Positions 41,643 to 50,715 of a stretch of DNA of 55,756 nucleotides are shown piece by piece. A program made the position numbers and the translations under genes. Origin of the DNA: Exilibacterium sp. (GTDB lineage: Bacteria; Pseudomonadota; Gammaproteobacteria; Pseudomonadales; Cellvibrionaceae); assembly GCA_028280195.1 (NCBI GenBank), contig JANQMH010000019.1, forward strand, positions 1-55,756, in the 5' to 3' direction. The notes below the pieces were generated by a model. It was not told the DNA's origin. It did no database searches and was given only the letters and a program-made list of their open reading frames with translations. Numbering within the stretch: position 1 is the stretch's first letter; every line of letters starts with the position of its first letter.

Positions 41643-43004
41643 TCACCCGGGCTTCGATTGTTTACTCTGCATACTCTCGCGGCTATTGGCATCTGCAGGC
41701 TGAAAAACTTTGCCTACCTTAAAACGTCTCTCAGCGGACTCATACCAGCCGCGCTTTTTTGTATAATCATTATGCAAATAGCACTTGGCCAGTACTTCGC
41801 TGCTGCCGGGCATAAATTCTATCAGGCGGCTCATTGGCGATCTCACACGAGAATGGAATTCCGTCAAGGCTGCAACATTGATAAAGGTAACACCCCATTT
41901 CTGCTCGATATGGGTCTTGCCACCGTAATTGTCATCCGGATGAGTATGGGTGTGGGCACCAAGCCAGATATCGATTGCGCCTGGATGTTTCTCCAGATAC
42001 GCTTCAAACAACCCGGCATTTGGTTTATCGCCAACAAAATAAAGATAGGATGTCCCCTCGGGGCCTCCATCTGGATAATAACTGTGATAACGCTTGTCGT
42101 TCGGATGAATGGGAGTGCGTTTGCCTAATGGCACGCCGGGATACCATAACTTCCAATTATCGGTATATTCTTTTTCTGACTTGGCATGCAGCCCCTCCCA
42201 GGGACCCGATGCAACGGTGGTGTTCCTCAGCATATGGTGATGGGCCGAAACAATGATAGAATCCTGGTTTTTTTCGACCATCTGTTTCCACCACTGAAAA
42301 GTTTCCAGACTAACTGCACCTGCCGGGTAACCACCGCGCTCTCCGCGGCCAACCGGTAATTCAGCGTGGTTTCTGTCAGACATCATTAAAAACAGTATAT
42401 TGCCGACCCGAAAGGAGTAACGCTCCCAGGTGCCCTCTATAGGGAACTTGCGTTTACTTGCATCGACTCCCGAATACTGGGGATTTTGGCCGAGAGGATC
42501 GATCCATTTTCTAAACCACCATTGTTCAGGATCACCGGGCAGGTTCGCATCATGGTTTCCGGCAATACAATAGAAGTCCTCTCTTTGATGTTGTCTCAAG
42601 GAGCCAAATTGTCGAACAACTTCTTCACCTTCTTCATCGCTTGGAGAGCCTTGATGGCTGGAGAAATCGCCAAGGTGCAAGGCCGCATCCCAATCGAAGC
42701 GTGGTGCACCGTCGTTGTTAAACCCTTCGGACTGCCTTATGGCTATGGCGAGAGATTCACGAGGCAGCCTCAAACCATCAATGGGTGCATTTCTTTTTTT
42801 ATCCGGATACAAATCACGTAACACGTGACTGCAAGCGGATGCCCACAACCTGAAGGGCGCAGAGGCAACTGCTTCGGAATTGGGATTTTTTATCGCTTTA
42901 CTAACCTTCTTTGCATTAGCTGGCGAACCCGTCAAGAAACTTCCTGCCAAAACTGCATTTGCGGCGGCAAGACCTTTTACCAGTTTTCTTCTTGTAATTC
43001 CCAT
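41643..43004 (-). CDS. Tat-exported calcineurin-like metallophosphoesterase
   Basis: 453 residues. The N-terminus MGITRRKLVKGLAAANAVLAGSFL is a twin-arginine (RRKLVKG) export signal. Metal motifs follow in order: LHLGDFS, CIAGNHDAN, VSAHHHML and LGAHTHTH, i.e. the GD, GNHD, H and GHxH-type ligands of calcineurin-like phosphoesterases. It would act in the periplasm on a phosphate ester. It lies 72 bases downstream of the sulfatase and probably belongs to the same operon, so both ester types may occur on one substrate. ATG 43004 has GGTGGG upstream. Confidence 0.85.
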   Translation of the reverse strand: MGITRRKLVKGLAAANAVLAGSFLTGSPANAKKVSKAIKNPNSEAVASAPFRLWASACSHVLRDLYPDKKRNAPIDGLRLPRESLAIAIRQSEGFNNDGAPRFDWDAALHLGDFSSHQGSPSDEEGEEVVRQFGSLRQHQREDFYCIAGNHDANLPGDPEQWWFRKWIDPLGQNPQYSGVDASKRKFPIEGTWERYSFRVGNILFLMMSDRNHAELPVGRGERGGYPAGAVSLETFQWWKQMVEKNQDSIIVSAHHHMLRNTTVASGPWEGLHAKSEKEYTDNWKLWYPGVPLGKRTPIHPNDKRYHSYYPDGGPEGTSYLYFVGDKPNAGLFEAYLEKHPGAIDIWLGAHTHTHPDDNYGGKTHIEQKWGVTFINVAALTEFHSRVRSPMSRLIEFMPGSSEVLAKCYLHNDYTKKRGWYESAERRFKVGKVFQPADANSRESMQSKQSKPG

Positions 43005-43076
43005 AAATCCCACCATCAAACTCAAGAGGTCTATCATTCGAAGACTTTCACACGGCAACAAAAAGCAAAGCCACTC

Positions 43077-44687
43077 TCAATCCTCAAACTCAGTCACGGC
43101 ACGCACCGAGGGCTCTTGCCAGTTCGGAAAGTAACGCTTGTAAAACTCATTACGGCCGCCGTATTCCATCACAGCCTTGGCACTCCCCCCTCGCCAAACA
43201 TCAAATTCGATATTAGCATATTTATAAAAAAATGCTTTCAACTGCTTCTCGAGATCGCCCTGAATCTCAGCAAAATCCTTTTGCTCCGCCAGGTTGTTGT
43301 ACTCTCCCGGATCTTTGCGCAAGTCGTATAACTCGTTGGGACCGTCGGGAAAACGCTTAACCAACTTCCAGTCTTTGGTGCGGATAGCCCTAGTCCGCAT
43401 ATATTCAAAGTAGATCGCATCATGGCCATTCATCGCTCTCCCCCGCAATAAAGGTAAAAAGCTCCGACCCGGTGAGCCTGTCATTTTCTTATCATTCATA
43501 CCGACATAATCGAGAACAGTCGGCGCAATATCGAACTGGTTGATAAGCAATTCGCTGCGTTTACCGGCTGCAATATTCCCAGGATGTCTGAATATCAACG
43601 GTATGTGCATATTCTCATCGTAGGCCGTCGTGGGTAACGCCGCTGAACTGTTACCCCATAAACCGCGTTGTCCCAGAGAAGTCCCTTGATCAGACGTAAA
43701 AATGACCAAGGTGTTTTTATCCAGGCCTTTGGCCTGTAAACTTGCCATTAGGGCGCCCACACCGTCGTCAATCATTGTCAACTCAGATACCGCATGCACC
43801 ATTGCGCCGGGATTGTTCAGAGCTCTTACCATTCCCCAAGCCACGTCCGACCAGCGGCTTTCATGTCCTTTCTCTTCTGCCCGCCACCCCTGTAAAAACT
43901 CACCGCCACCGTCCGGAGCGGTAACGGCTTGAACAACAAAATTCTGCAGAAATGGGTGAATTGGGCCCCGAGGTATAGGCATGGGGTTGGCGCGATAATA
44001 ATCCGCGTGCCTGTTCTTTGCCGGCTCCAACACCAAAGGCGGCAGCATATAGGGCCCATTGTAAGACAAGTATAAAAAAAAGGGGGTCGAGGTATCCTGG
44101 CCATTAATAAAATCAATTGCCTTTTGCGTCCAGAAGTCCGTTATATGCTGCCGGGCTCGATAATGTTTTCCATTATCAATCACTTCAACATCGTGAAAAC
44201 TACTCGTATGCCCACTCGCGAAGGTCACCCAGGAATCAAAACCCAACTGGGGCCGGTCCGGTGTACCCAGATGATACTTCCCCACCAGGCCGGTACGATA
44301 ACCGGCGTCGGACAACGTCTTAGGCAGAGTGCGGTATTCACCGACTGCCGACCAGTTCTCTACCCCCACGTCCGAAGGCAGTGCATTGTGCACCCCTGTT
44401 TGGGAGGGCAGAAGACCAGTCATCAAGGTCGCCCTGGTAGGTGAGCATACACCACTTGCTGCGTAGGCATGATCCAAAGTCAAACCTTGTTTGGCAAGTC
44501 TATCAATATGGGGAGTTTGAATGTGCTTATTGCCGTAGGCCCCGATAAGATCAGCAGGCACATTATCCACCAGAATGACAATGACATTGAGGGGGGTAAT
44601 AGTGGGCTCACCCTCAGCAAAGGCAGCGGTACCCACCATCGACAACATACCGCCCAAACACAGAAATAAGAATTTTTGTAATGACAT
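43077..44687 (-). CDS. Sulfatase (type I, formylglycine-dependent), exported
   Basis: A 536-residue sulfatase with a signal peptide (to ~AFAEG). The modification motif is CSPTRATLMTG, with C81 as the residue converted to formylglycine. GLVGKYHLG and FTSDQG (metal ligand region) are also present. The usual DD pair at the first metal site reads D41-N42 (LVDNVPADLIG), an unusual change that may affect calcium binding. It would cleave a sulfate ester in the periplasm; no maturase gene is visible in the window. It follows the TonB receptor by 75 bases. Confidence 0.9.
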   Translation of the reverse strand: MSLQKFLFLCLGGMLSMVGTAAFAEGEPTITPLNVIVILVDNVPADLIGAYGNKHIQTPHIDRLAKQGLTLDHAYAASGVCSPTRATLMTGLLPSQTGVHNALPSDVGVENWSAVGEYRTLPKTLSDAGYRTGLVGKYHLGTPDRPQLGFDSWVTFASGHTSSFHDVEVIDNGKHYRARQHITDFWTQKAIDFINGQDTSTPFFLYLSYNGPYMLPPLVLEPAKNRHADYYRANPMPIPRGPIHPFLQNFVVQAVTAPDGGGEFLQGWRAEEKGHESRWSDVAWGMVRALNNPGAMVHAVSELTMIDDGVGALMASLQAKGLDKNTLVIFTSDQGTSLGQRGLWGNSSAALPTTAYDENMHIPLIFRHPGNIAAGKRSELLINQFDIAPTVLDYVGMNDKKMTGSPGRSFLPLLRGRAMNGHDAIYFEYMRTRAIRTKDWKLVKRFPDGPNELYDLRKDPGEYNNLAEQKDFAEIQGDLEKQLKAFFYKYANIEFDVWRGGSAKAVMEYGGRNEFYKRYFPNWQEPSVRAVTEFED

Positions 44688-44762
44688 AAGGATTCCTTTG
44701 ACGACAGGACAAATCCGGGAAGGTGTCGGGGCAACCCAAAAACGGCAGGTTGCCCTTTGCGA

Positions 44763-46922
44763 TTAAAACTCCCAATCGAATTTAATCCCGAATTCACGGA
44801 AACGCCCAGGCTCAAGTTGCGCTACTCCCCGGGGACTGCCGCGGAATTCCAAGCCACTGACCAGGTATTCCTCATCGGTCAGGTTGGTAGCAAACACGCT
44901 GATTTTCCACTGCATGTTTACAGGCGCATAGGTGATATTGGCATTCAGCAACCCATAGGCCTCCTGAGTCAGGAAGTTCGCGTCTGCTATCACGGAACGA
45001 AAATCGTCTCTCCAGCCGTAATCGAGGCGTGCGCTCATCGTATCCCAATCAGCACTTAAACTCAGTGAATAGGATAACTTCGGCGCCCGCGCAAAATCGC
45101 TCTCGGTTGTCACACTGGCACTGACCGATCCGATATCGGTGTACTCGCTATCCAGGTAACCCAAAGCGCCATCCAATGTCACCACCTCATTAAGGGCAAA
45201 TATAAACTCGCCTTCGATGCCACTGAATTTCGATTCACCAACGTTTTGCACAATATTGCGCACGGTGCCCGGCAAAATCGAATTAATCTGCATATCTTCA
45301 TACTGGCCATAAAAGGCAGTCAGGTTAAAGCGAACACGGCGATCCAGCATCTCACTGCGCACACCCATTTCAAGCACATCCAGGGTTTCTTCGTCGAAAT
45401 CAGTAATCCCGAAATTAAACTCTGCCCCCAGGTCGGTGCGGATCCGATCATTAAAACCACCGGAGCGGAAGCCCCGAGCAACGGACGTAAACAGGAACAC
45501 ATCATTGGTAGCCTGGAACTCCAAACTGACTCGCCCGGAAATCGCGCTCCAGGTATTATCGTTCTCGAGATTCTCAGCAATCAGTGGCACACCATCACTA
45601 TTCAACTCGTTGGCTGAGATGTTCTTATCATCGTAGGTGAAACGCAGCCCTGTCGTCAGTGACCAACGTTCATTGAAATCATATGCCACTTGACCAAACA
45701 GCGCCGTACTTTCCACCTCAAAGGGATCGACAATTCTGGTTGATGTTCTATCGCGATTATTAATGCCCGCTTGCACATCGCGAATATCACTGGAGGTTTC
45801 CTTGTAGTAAAAAATCCCCACCAGCCAATTCAGATAGTCCAACTGTCCAGAGGCTTGAAACTCCTGGGAGAACATTTCAATATCCCGGTCATAAATCTGC
45901 TCCCATAATGACGCGTATGTGCCATCCGTATCATAGGCGCCGGATATATCAATCTGACGCCAAGACGTGGCGGACCTAAAGCCCAGACTTTCGCTAATTT
46001 CCCAGCTCAGGGTCAGATTCAGCCCAACATTGTCAGAGTCGTAAAAATTCGGGCCTGTTTGATAAGACTTGTCGTAATCACCGATTGGCAACTGCGTCAC
46101 ATCGAAACCGCCGGCCGCTTCTTCGCCAATAAGTGGGGCTGCATCGTTGACGCCGACCAGCACACTGGCAGCGCCATTAGTATCCATTCTGGTGTAATCC
46201 GCTGATACCAGTACTTCCACAGAATCGCCGGCATCCCAGCGAAGATAACCGCGAATCAAATCGCTATTCACATCACCATAATCCTGCCCGGTAAATACGC
46301 CTTCTACGTGCCCATCTTGATTCAGCGTCGCGGCGGTAACTCGGGTAGCCAGATCATCGTTTAAGGGAATATTGACAATGACTTTCAGATCTCTACGATT
46401 TTCACTGCCCAGGGTTGCCTGAATATTACTCTCAAACTCATCGGTAGGCTTCTTCGTGATATAGCGAATAGCACCACCGGTGGCGCTGCGACCAAATAGC
46501 GTACCCTGAGGGCCCCGAGCAACCTCCACCCGCTCGACATCCAGTACACTAAGTAACGCGCCGTCACTGCGTCCGTAATAGGCATCATCCACGTAAAGGG
46601 CGATGGCCGACTCCTGGTTTACAGCATTTCGGTCGGCACCAATACCACGAATAAAGAAGGACGCATTACTGCTGCCAAGCCCCCCTGCTCCACCCATTGC
46701 GACGTTAGGTATTTTCATTTCCAATCCTTTTAAATCAGCGATGTTCAGTTTCTCCATCGCATCTCCACTAAATGCCATTACCGATAGAGGCGTCTGCTGT
46801 AAACTCTCCGCCCGTTTACGTGCAGTCACCACAACCTCTTCCAACTTAAACTCTGCTAGAGCGTCTGCTACAGGTAAAAAACATGCAGTAGCAACGGACA
46901 ACAACTTTTTATTCTTATTCAT
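44763..46922 (-). CDS. TonB-dependent receptor of the sulfatase locus
   Basis: A 719-residue receptor. It has a signal peptide (VADALAEF), TonB-box-like LEEVVVTARKR, plug motif VEVARGPQGTLFGRSATGGAIRYITKK and a barrel ending FREFGIKFDWEF. No STN domain. First gene of the leftward operon receptor-sulfatase-phosphoesterase. Two copies of the putative MarR palindrome lie 143-185 bases before its start, suggesting substrate-induced uptake of a sulfated compound. Confidence 0.92.
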   Translation of the reverse strand: MNKNKKLLSVATACFLPVADALAEFKLEEVVVTARKRAESLQQTPLSVMAFSGDAMEKLNIADLKGLEMKIPNVAMGGAGGLGSSNASFFIRGIGADRNAVNQESAIALYVDDAYYGRSDGALLSVLDVERVEVARGPQGTLFGRSATGGAIRYITKKPTDEFESNIQATLGSENRRDLKVIVNIPLNDDLATRVTAATLNQDGHVEGVFTGQDYGDVNSDLIRGYLRWDAGDSVEVLVSADYTRMDTNGAASVLVGVNDAAPLIGEEAAGGFDVTQLPIGDYDKSYQTGPNFYDSDNVGLNLTLSWEISESLGFRSATSWRQIDISGAYDTDGTYASLWEQIYDRDIEMFSQEFQASGQLDYLNWLVGIFYYKETSSDIRDVQAGINNRDRTSTRIVDPFEVESTALFGQVAYDFNERWSLTTGLRFTYDDKNISANELNSDGVPLIAENLENDNTWSAISGRVSLEFQATNDVFLFTSVARGFRSGGFNDRIRTDLGAEFNFGITDFDEETLDVLEMGVRSEMLDRRVRFNLTAFYGQYEDMQINSILPGTVRNIVQNVGESKFSGIEGEFIFALNEVVTLDGALGYLDSEYTDIGSVSASVTTESDFARAPKLSYSLSLSADWDTMSARLDYGWRDDFRSVIADANFLTQEAYGLLNANITYAPVNMQWKISVFATNLTDEEYLVSGLEFRGSPRGVAQLEPGRFREFGIKFDWEF

Positions 46923-47064
46923 TTCGCCTCCCCATTCTATATACCGCTTATTAATTCAGTGAAATTGACTGCTGTCTGAAAATCTGTTTAGAAGTTAACT
47001 TGCATAATAATAGTTGACTATCCCGTTCTACCTTGCCCAGCAAGGGAATTTTTAGCCATCATCA

Positions 47065-47078
47065 GTTGACATATCAAC
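47065..47078 (+). promoter_or_regulatory. MarR-type operator, copy 1
   Basis: GTTGACATATCAAC, a near-perfect palindrome in the spacer between the leftward receptor operon and the rightward marR gene. Read leftward, TTGATA within it and TAAAAA are 17 bases apart, so the site may overlap the receptor promoter. A half-like copy (GTTGACTATC) is at 47,013. Confidence 0.7.
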
Positions 47079-47093
47079 TTTACAATCATTATG

Positions 47094-47107
47094 GTTGATA
47101 TGTCAAC
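47094..47107 (-). promoter_or_regulatory. MarR-type operator, copy 2
   Basis: GTTGATATGTCAAC, the exact reverse complement of copy 1. Its centre is 29 bp from that of copy 1, close to three helical turns, which would allow two dimers on one face of the DNA. Confidence 0.7.
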
Positions 47108-47216
47108 TCATATTCAAGTAATCGGGCAACGAGCAGGAAAACCGATTTAAATAGTCAGCCTACAGAATGGATCAAAGCACCACTCTTTTATCCCCAATAA
47201 TCTGCCTGGCTGATTT

Positions 47217-47230
47217 GTTGACATATCAAC
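47217..47230 (+). promoter_or_regulatory. MarR-type operator, copy 3, over the marR promoter
   Basis: Identical to copy 1. The TTGACA inside it (47218-47223) plus AATACT (47241-47246) at 17-base spacing forms the probable marR promoter, so binding would shut off the regulator's own gene. Confidence 0.7.
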
Positions 47231-47305
47231 AAATAGCGTAAATACTATGCTGCCGCCAGAGAATAGCATTCTGAAGGATGCTTGAATGATAACTTGGAGA
47301 AATAA

Positions 47306-47773
47306 GTGGCACGGCTAAAAAATCGGATTGAACTCAATAATTATTTCCCTTATTTGTTGCGTTCGATATCCAGCCGTATTGGAGTGGGTACTAGTACAAT
47401 TATGGTAGGCCCGCATCGTATAGGGATGCGGGAATGGCGAATTCTTGCCCAGATGGCGGATCAGGGCTCCATCATCAATAAACAGATCACCGACGCCAGC
47501 GGCATGGATAAGGCCTCTGTCAGTCGTGCACTCAAGTACCTCGAGGAACGCAATCTCATCCGACAGGCTCCTTCCCCTGACGACAACTGGCGTACCAAGC
47601 CCTATGAACTATCACCTCAAGGTATAAGAGTTTACAACGAAATCGCTGCCCAAAAGCTGAGTCGAGCAGATAAGCTGTGGGGCGACATGACAAAAGCTGA
47701 ACAAAAAGAACTTATTCGTTTGCTACAAAAGCTAAAGAAAAATGTCGATCGAGTATTGAGCGAAAGCTCTTAA
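47306..47773 (+). CDS. MarR-family transcriptional regulator
   Basis: A 155-residue MarR protein. The winged helix is IGMREWRILAQMADQGSIINKQITDASGMDKASVSRALKYLEERNLIRQAPSPDDNWRTKPYELSPQG; flanking helices form the dimer interface. GTG start at 47306 with GGAGA six bases upstream. It lies between the receptor-sulfatase operon and an MFS transporter. The three palindromes in the spacer make it the likely local repressor. Confidence 0.9.
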   Translation: MARLKNRIELNNYFPYLLRSISSRIGVGTSTIMVGPHRIGMREWRILAQMADQGSIINKQITDASGMDKASVSRALKYLEERNLIRQAPSPDDNWRTKPYELSPQGIRVYNEIAAQKLSRADKLWGDMTKAEQKELIRLLQKLKKNVDRVLSESS

Positions 47774-47801
47774 CAAGACTTCTTTGTAGCGGTCTCGAAC
47801 T

Positions 47802-49130
47802 GTGCGTAGACCTGGTATCAAGCCGACAGTACAATCAGCAGGGGTATTATTAGTCCTGCTCTGCACCATTGCCAATATACTCTCCCACGCCGACCGCCAG
47901 ATGCCGATCATTCTGGTAGAGCTGGTAAAAAGTGATCTGGGGCTTAGCGACACCGAGTTTGGGCTGCTGCAAGGTTTGGCGTTTTCAATCTGCTACTCCT
48001 TCTTTACCGTCATACTGGCCCAATATGCGGACCATTATTCCAGAACCCGGATTATTGCCCTGAGTATTTTTATCTGGTCAGCCTCCACACTACTGTGTGG
48101 ATTCGCAGAAAGCTATGCCAGCTTCTTTGCTGCACGGATGGGCATCGGCTTGGGGCAGGCCCTCTTGTCCCCCGCGGTCTATTCACTACTCGCGAGTTCC
48201 TACCCCCGGGCTTATCTGGGAAAAGTCACCGCCTGCTACGCTTCGGGAGCGTTTATTGGCAATGCTGTCATTCTGGTAGCTGGTGGTATTCTCGCGGACC
48301 TGTCCATACAATCACCTTACTTATTATTTCCCGGGATAGGCTCTTTTACAACCTGGCGATTGGGTTTTGTCATTGCAGGCTCCCTGGGTATCGCTTATGC
48401 CTTGATCTTCCTCATATTTTCTAAGGACACGCCCCACATACCAACAATTGGCAAAGGAACCAAAGTATCCCTTACCGAGGTACTTAAGTTTCTGTCTCAA
48501 CACAGACACACCATGAGCTGTTATATCATCGGCTTTTCACTGTCATCGATGGCAATGTTTACCCTGATCGTTTGGGGGCCAGCTTACTTTATTCGGGTAC
48601 ACAGAATGGATCAGGCGGCAGTGGGTTTTATGCTCGCTTGCATGTATGTGTCTGCAAACTTCAGTGGCGTCCTATTGAGTGGCTGGCTGGTGGATCGGCT
48701 GCACACTCGCGGGGTTAACAGTGCACCTTTCCTGATAGCGGCAGGTGCTGCACTGGCAACAAGCCTGTGCCTTATTCCCTTCGTGATGGCCGAAGAGCTG
48801 ATTCCCGCAGCAGTCACTTTTTTTCTGGCGGCACACTTTTCGTCTTATCCCATATCGCCAGCGGCAACGGCGAACCAGTTGCTCGCACCGGTAAGAATGC
48901 GGGCACGCATCTACGCAACTTTTCTTTGCATCAATAATTTGACTGCAATGTCTATCGGAGTGGCACTGGTAGGACTTTTCAATGATCTATTGTTTAAATC
49001 ACCACACGCGGTGGGAACCTCGCTTGCATTGACCGCCGGCAGTAGCGCACTTGCAGCAGCAGCGGTTTTATATCTTGGTCGAGGTTATTATGTGCGTACA
49101 GTTAGCGTCCGGGAACAACTGAGTGACTAA
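47802..49130 (+). CDS. MFS transporter (spinster-like)
   Basis: A 442-residue major-facilitator protein with 12 predicted helices. It opens LLVLLCTIANILSHADRQMPIILVELVKSDLGLSDTEFGLLQGLAFSICYS, the typical spinster-like start with the DR motif. The ARMGIGLGQALLSPAVYSLLASSYP block follows. It starts with GTG at 47802, 28 bases after marR, and is probably co-transcribed. It may carry the desulfated product, or a by-product, across the inner membrane. Confidence 0.88.
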   Translation: MRRPGIKPTVQSAGVLLVLLCTIANILSHADRQMPIILVELVKSDLGLSDTEFGLLQGLAFSICYSFFTVILAQYADHYSRTRIIALSIFIWSASTLLCGFAESYASFFAARMGIGLGQALLSPAVYSLLASSYPRAYLGKVTACYASGAFIGNAVILVAGGILADLSIQSPYLLFPGIGSFTTWRLGFVIAGSLGIAYALIFLIFSKDTPHIPTIGKGTKVSLTEVLKFLSQHRHTMSCYIIGFSLSSMAMFTLIVWGPAYFIRVHRMDQAAVGFMLACMYVSANFSGVLLSGWLVDRLHTRGVNSAPFLIAAGAALATSLCLIPFVMAEELIPAAVTFFLAAHFSSYPISPAATANQLLAPVRMRARIYATFLCINNLTAMSIGVALVGLFNDLLFKSPHAVGTSLALTAGSSALAAAAVLYLGRGYYVRTVSVREQLSD

Positions 49131-49211
49131 TCTCTGTGCTTTCTTAACCTATATTTTACGGTTTGATGAGATACACATCGTAACCCCTAACCAGCTATTG
49201 GAAGTATTATT

Positions 49212-49484
49212 ATGAGTACCTTAACTATCCGACTTCCTGATGAGAAACATAAAAGGCTGAAAGCATTGGCTGCGAGTCGGAAAATCAGTGTTAATAAGTT
49301 GATTGATGAGCTATCGACAGTTGCGCTGGCGGTTGCTGAAAAAATTTCCGTCTTGGAGACGGAGGTGTTTTTCACAGAGCGTGGACAGTTAGCTGATATG
49401 GACAAATTCAAAGATACTTTCTATCGAGATGGCGGCACGGCTCCTTCTGAAGGAGATGAACCGCTAGACCACTCAACTTCTTGA
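49212..49484 (+). CDS. Ribbon-helix-helix antitoxin-like protein (HicB-type)
   Basis: A 90-residue protein whose first ~45 residues are a ribbon-helix-helix DNA-binding fold (STLTIRLPDEKHKRLKALAASRKISVNKLIDELSTVALA), as in orphan HicB-type antitoxins. The tail (FKDTFYRDGGTAPSEGDEPL) is unrelated to known antitoxin ends. No toxin gene follows directly; the next ~235 bases look like debris. Confidence 0.65.
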   Translation: MSTLTIRLPDEKHKRLKALAASRKISVNKLIDELSTVALAVAEKISVLETEVFFTERGQLADMDKFKDTFYRDGGTAPSEGDEPLDHSTS

Positions 49485-49495
49485 TAATAAAGAAA

Positions 49496-49523
49496 TCAAA
49501 TGGCGGGCCGGGCGGAGCCCAAA
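49496..49523. repeat. Copy 1 of an AAATGGCGGRCCG... element (tRNA-3'-end-like)
   Basis: CAAATGGCGGGCCGGGCGGA and following bases resemble the copy at 50,452-50,485. On the reverse strand both read like the end of a tRNA (CTCC...GGCCCGCCA here, CTCCCGTTCGGTCCGCCA in copy 2). The T-arm cannot pair properly, so neither is a tRNA gene. Confidence 0.45.
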
Positions 49524-49721
49524 TTCAAGGAATTGTGTTTGCGGTGGAGTGTGCTGAATATAAAGCATTGATTGAGTTTAAAGTAAGCGCCGCTAAGTCG
49601 GCGTATTGACTCCTTCGAAGGCCACGAATTAGAACTGGCAAAGATTTGCCGCCAAAGTCCCGGAAAAGTGGTCTGAGCAGGCTAAAATTAACTACTTGAA
49701 AAGCAAAGAGAGCCCAAACAC

Positions 49722-49898
49722 ATGTCTGTCCGAAGACCAATGAGTAAACCTCATCCCCAGGCCGAGCGGGATATGCACCGTTTAGCCGAACAGCTTGAAG
49801 ATATTGAATTGATGAATAAACAGGGCCGTGAAGATTCAGAAAGAGCCCGGCGGGAGACAGCCCAAGCCAAAAACCGCAATCGCGCAAGCCATCAGTAG
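49722..49898 (+). CDS. Small gene upstream of the zeta-type toxin, possible antitoxin
   Basis: A 58-residue, very charged protein (MSVRRPMSKPHPQAERDMHR ... NKQGREDSERARRETAQAKNRN). It ends 26 bases before the truncated zeta-toxin gene on the same strand. No family recognised; size and position suggest its antitoxin or a small accessory gene. Confidence 0.5.
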   Translation: MSVRRPMSKPHPQAERDMHRLAEQLEDIELMNKQGREDSERARRETAQAKNRNRASHQ

Positions 49899-49924
49899 TA
49901 ACGGCTTAAGCGAAGGGAACTTGT

Positions 49925-50227
49925 ATGCCTAAGCCGTTTTTCTTTCTGGTAGCAGGCCCCAATGACGCCGGGAAAAGTACTTTCACCGCGGACTATCGCA
50001 GCCACTATCCTTTTCTTACCGTTATTGATCCCGACACCATTGCTAAAGAGTTAACCGAAAGCAGTGCCACGATTAACCGTGTTGCAGCGCAAGCAGGCCG
50101 TGAATCCATAAAGCTGATTCGGGAATTCATTCATACGCGCAACTCTTTTTTAGCGGAATCAACAATATCGGGAAGGCATTACTTAAACCCCGTGGCTAAG
50201 TCGTTTACTGGATATTTAATTGTCTGA
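49925..50227 (+). pseudogene. Truncated zeta-toxin/P-loop kinase gene
   Basis: The frame encodes 100 residues of a zeta-type toxin, a family of ~190-200 residues. Walker A appears as GPNDAGKST where GPNGAGKST is usual. The conserved DPDTIAKEL and NSFLAESTISGRHYL blocks are present, then similarity stops and the frame closes at 50,227. The nucleotide-binding lid and second half are missing. Most likely an inactivated toxin. Confidence 0.7.
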
Positions 50228-50715
50228 TTCTGAAGTGGCTAACTTTCTTTAAATTTATTTTCCCCAACAGTGCAAGGAATGGAGGCTTGGGTTGCGGTAA
50301 ATTGTGAGCATTTGGATGCTAGGGATTGAGAGCCGTTTGACCAGCAAAACGGGCTCACCAAAGCAGAGTAAAATTGGCTGTTACAAAAAGCCGGACGAAA
50401 ACTAGGCAGGAATTAGCTAAAATTATCCAAGCAATTGATTAAAAAAGGGAATTAAATGGCGGACCGAACGGGAGTCGAAATTTAGCGCCGTGTTTCTGCG
50501 TGGCTCTATATGCTTATAAATCAATAACTTACAGCATCGACAAACTCACAAAACCACACAGAATCACCCCAAATGGGCGAAAAAATGGGCGAGGTATTAC
50601 ACCCTTCGGTCACAAGCATCGCGAGGGAATCACTCGGTGAGGGAATCACTCGGTATTGCCAGGAGTTAGCTTCTCATTCAAAATACACACGCATATGTAC
50701 ACACAGGAGAAGCAC
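50228..50715. other. Gene-free debris with att-like features
   Basis: 488 bases without a gene. It holds a second AAATGGCGGACCG element (50,452-50,485), which is tRNA-3'-end-like on the reverse strand, and two AAATGGGCGA copies at a 12-base period (50571-50592). A tandem 16-bp duplication lies at 50,623-50,654. Such combinations are often seen at attachment sites of tyrosine-integrase elements, but no integrase is present. Confidence 0.4.
50623..50654. repeat. Tandem 16-bp duplication
   Basis: GAGGGAATCACTCGGT occurs twice back to back, about 60 bases before the vapB start. Confidence 0.9.

Noticed and set aside
50452-50485. Possible tRNA gene on the minus strand
   Set aside because: Only the 3' end resembles a tRNA; the T-stem does not pair and there is no anticodon arm upstream.
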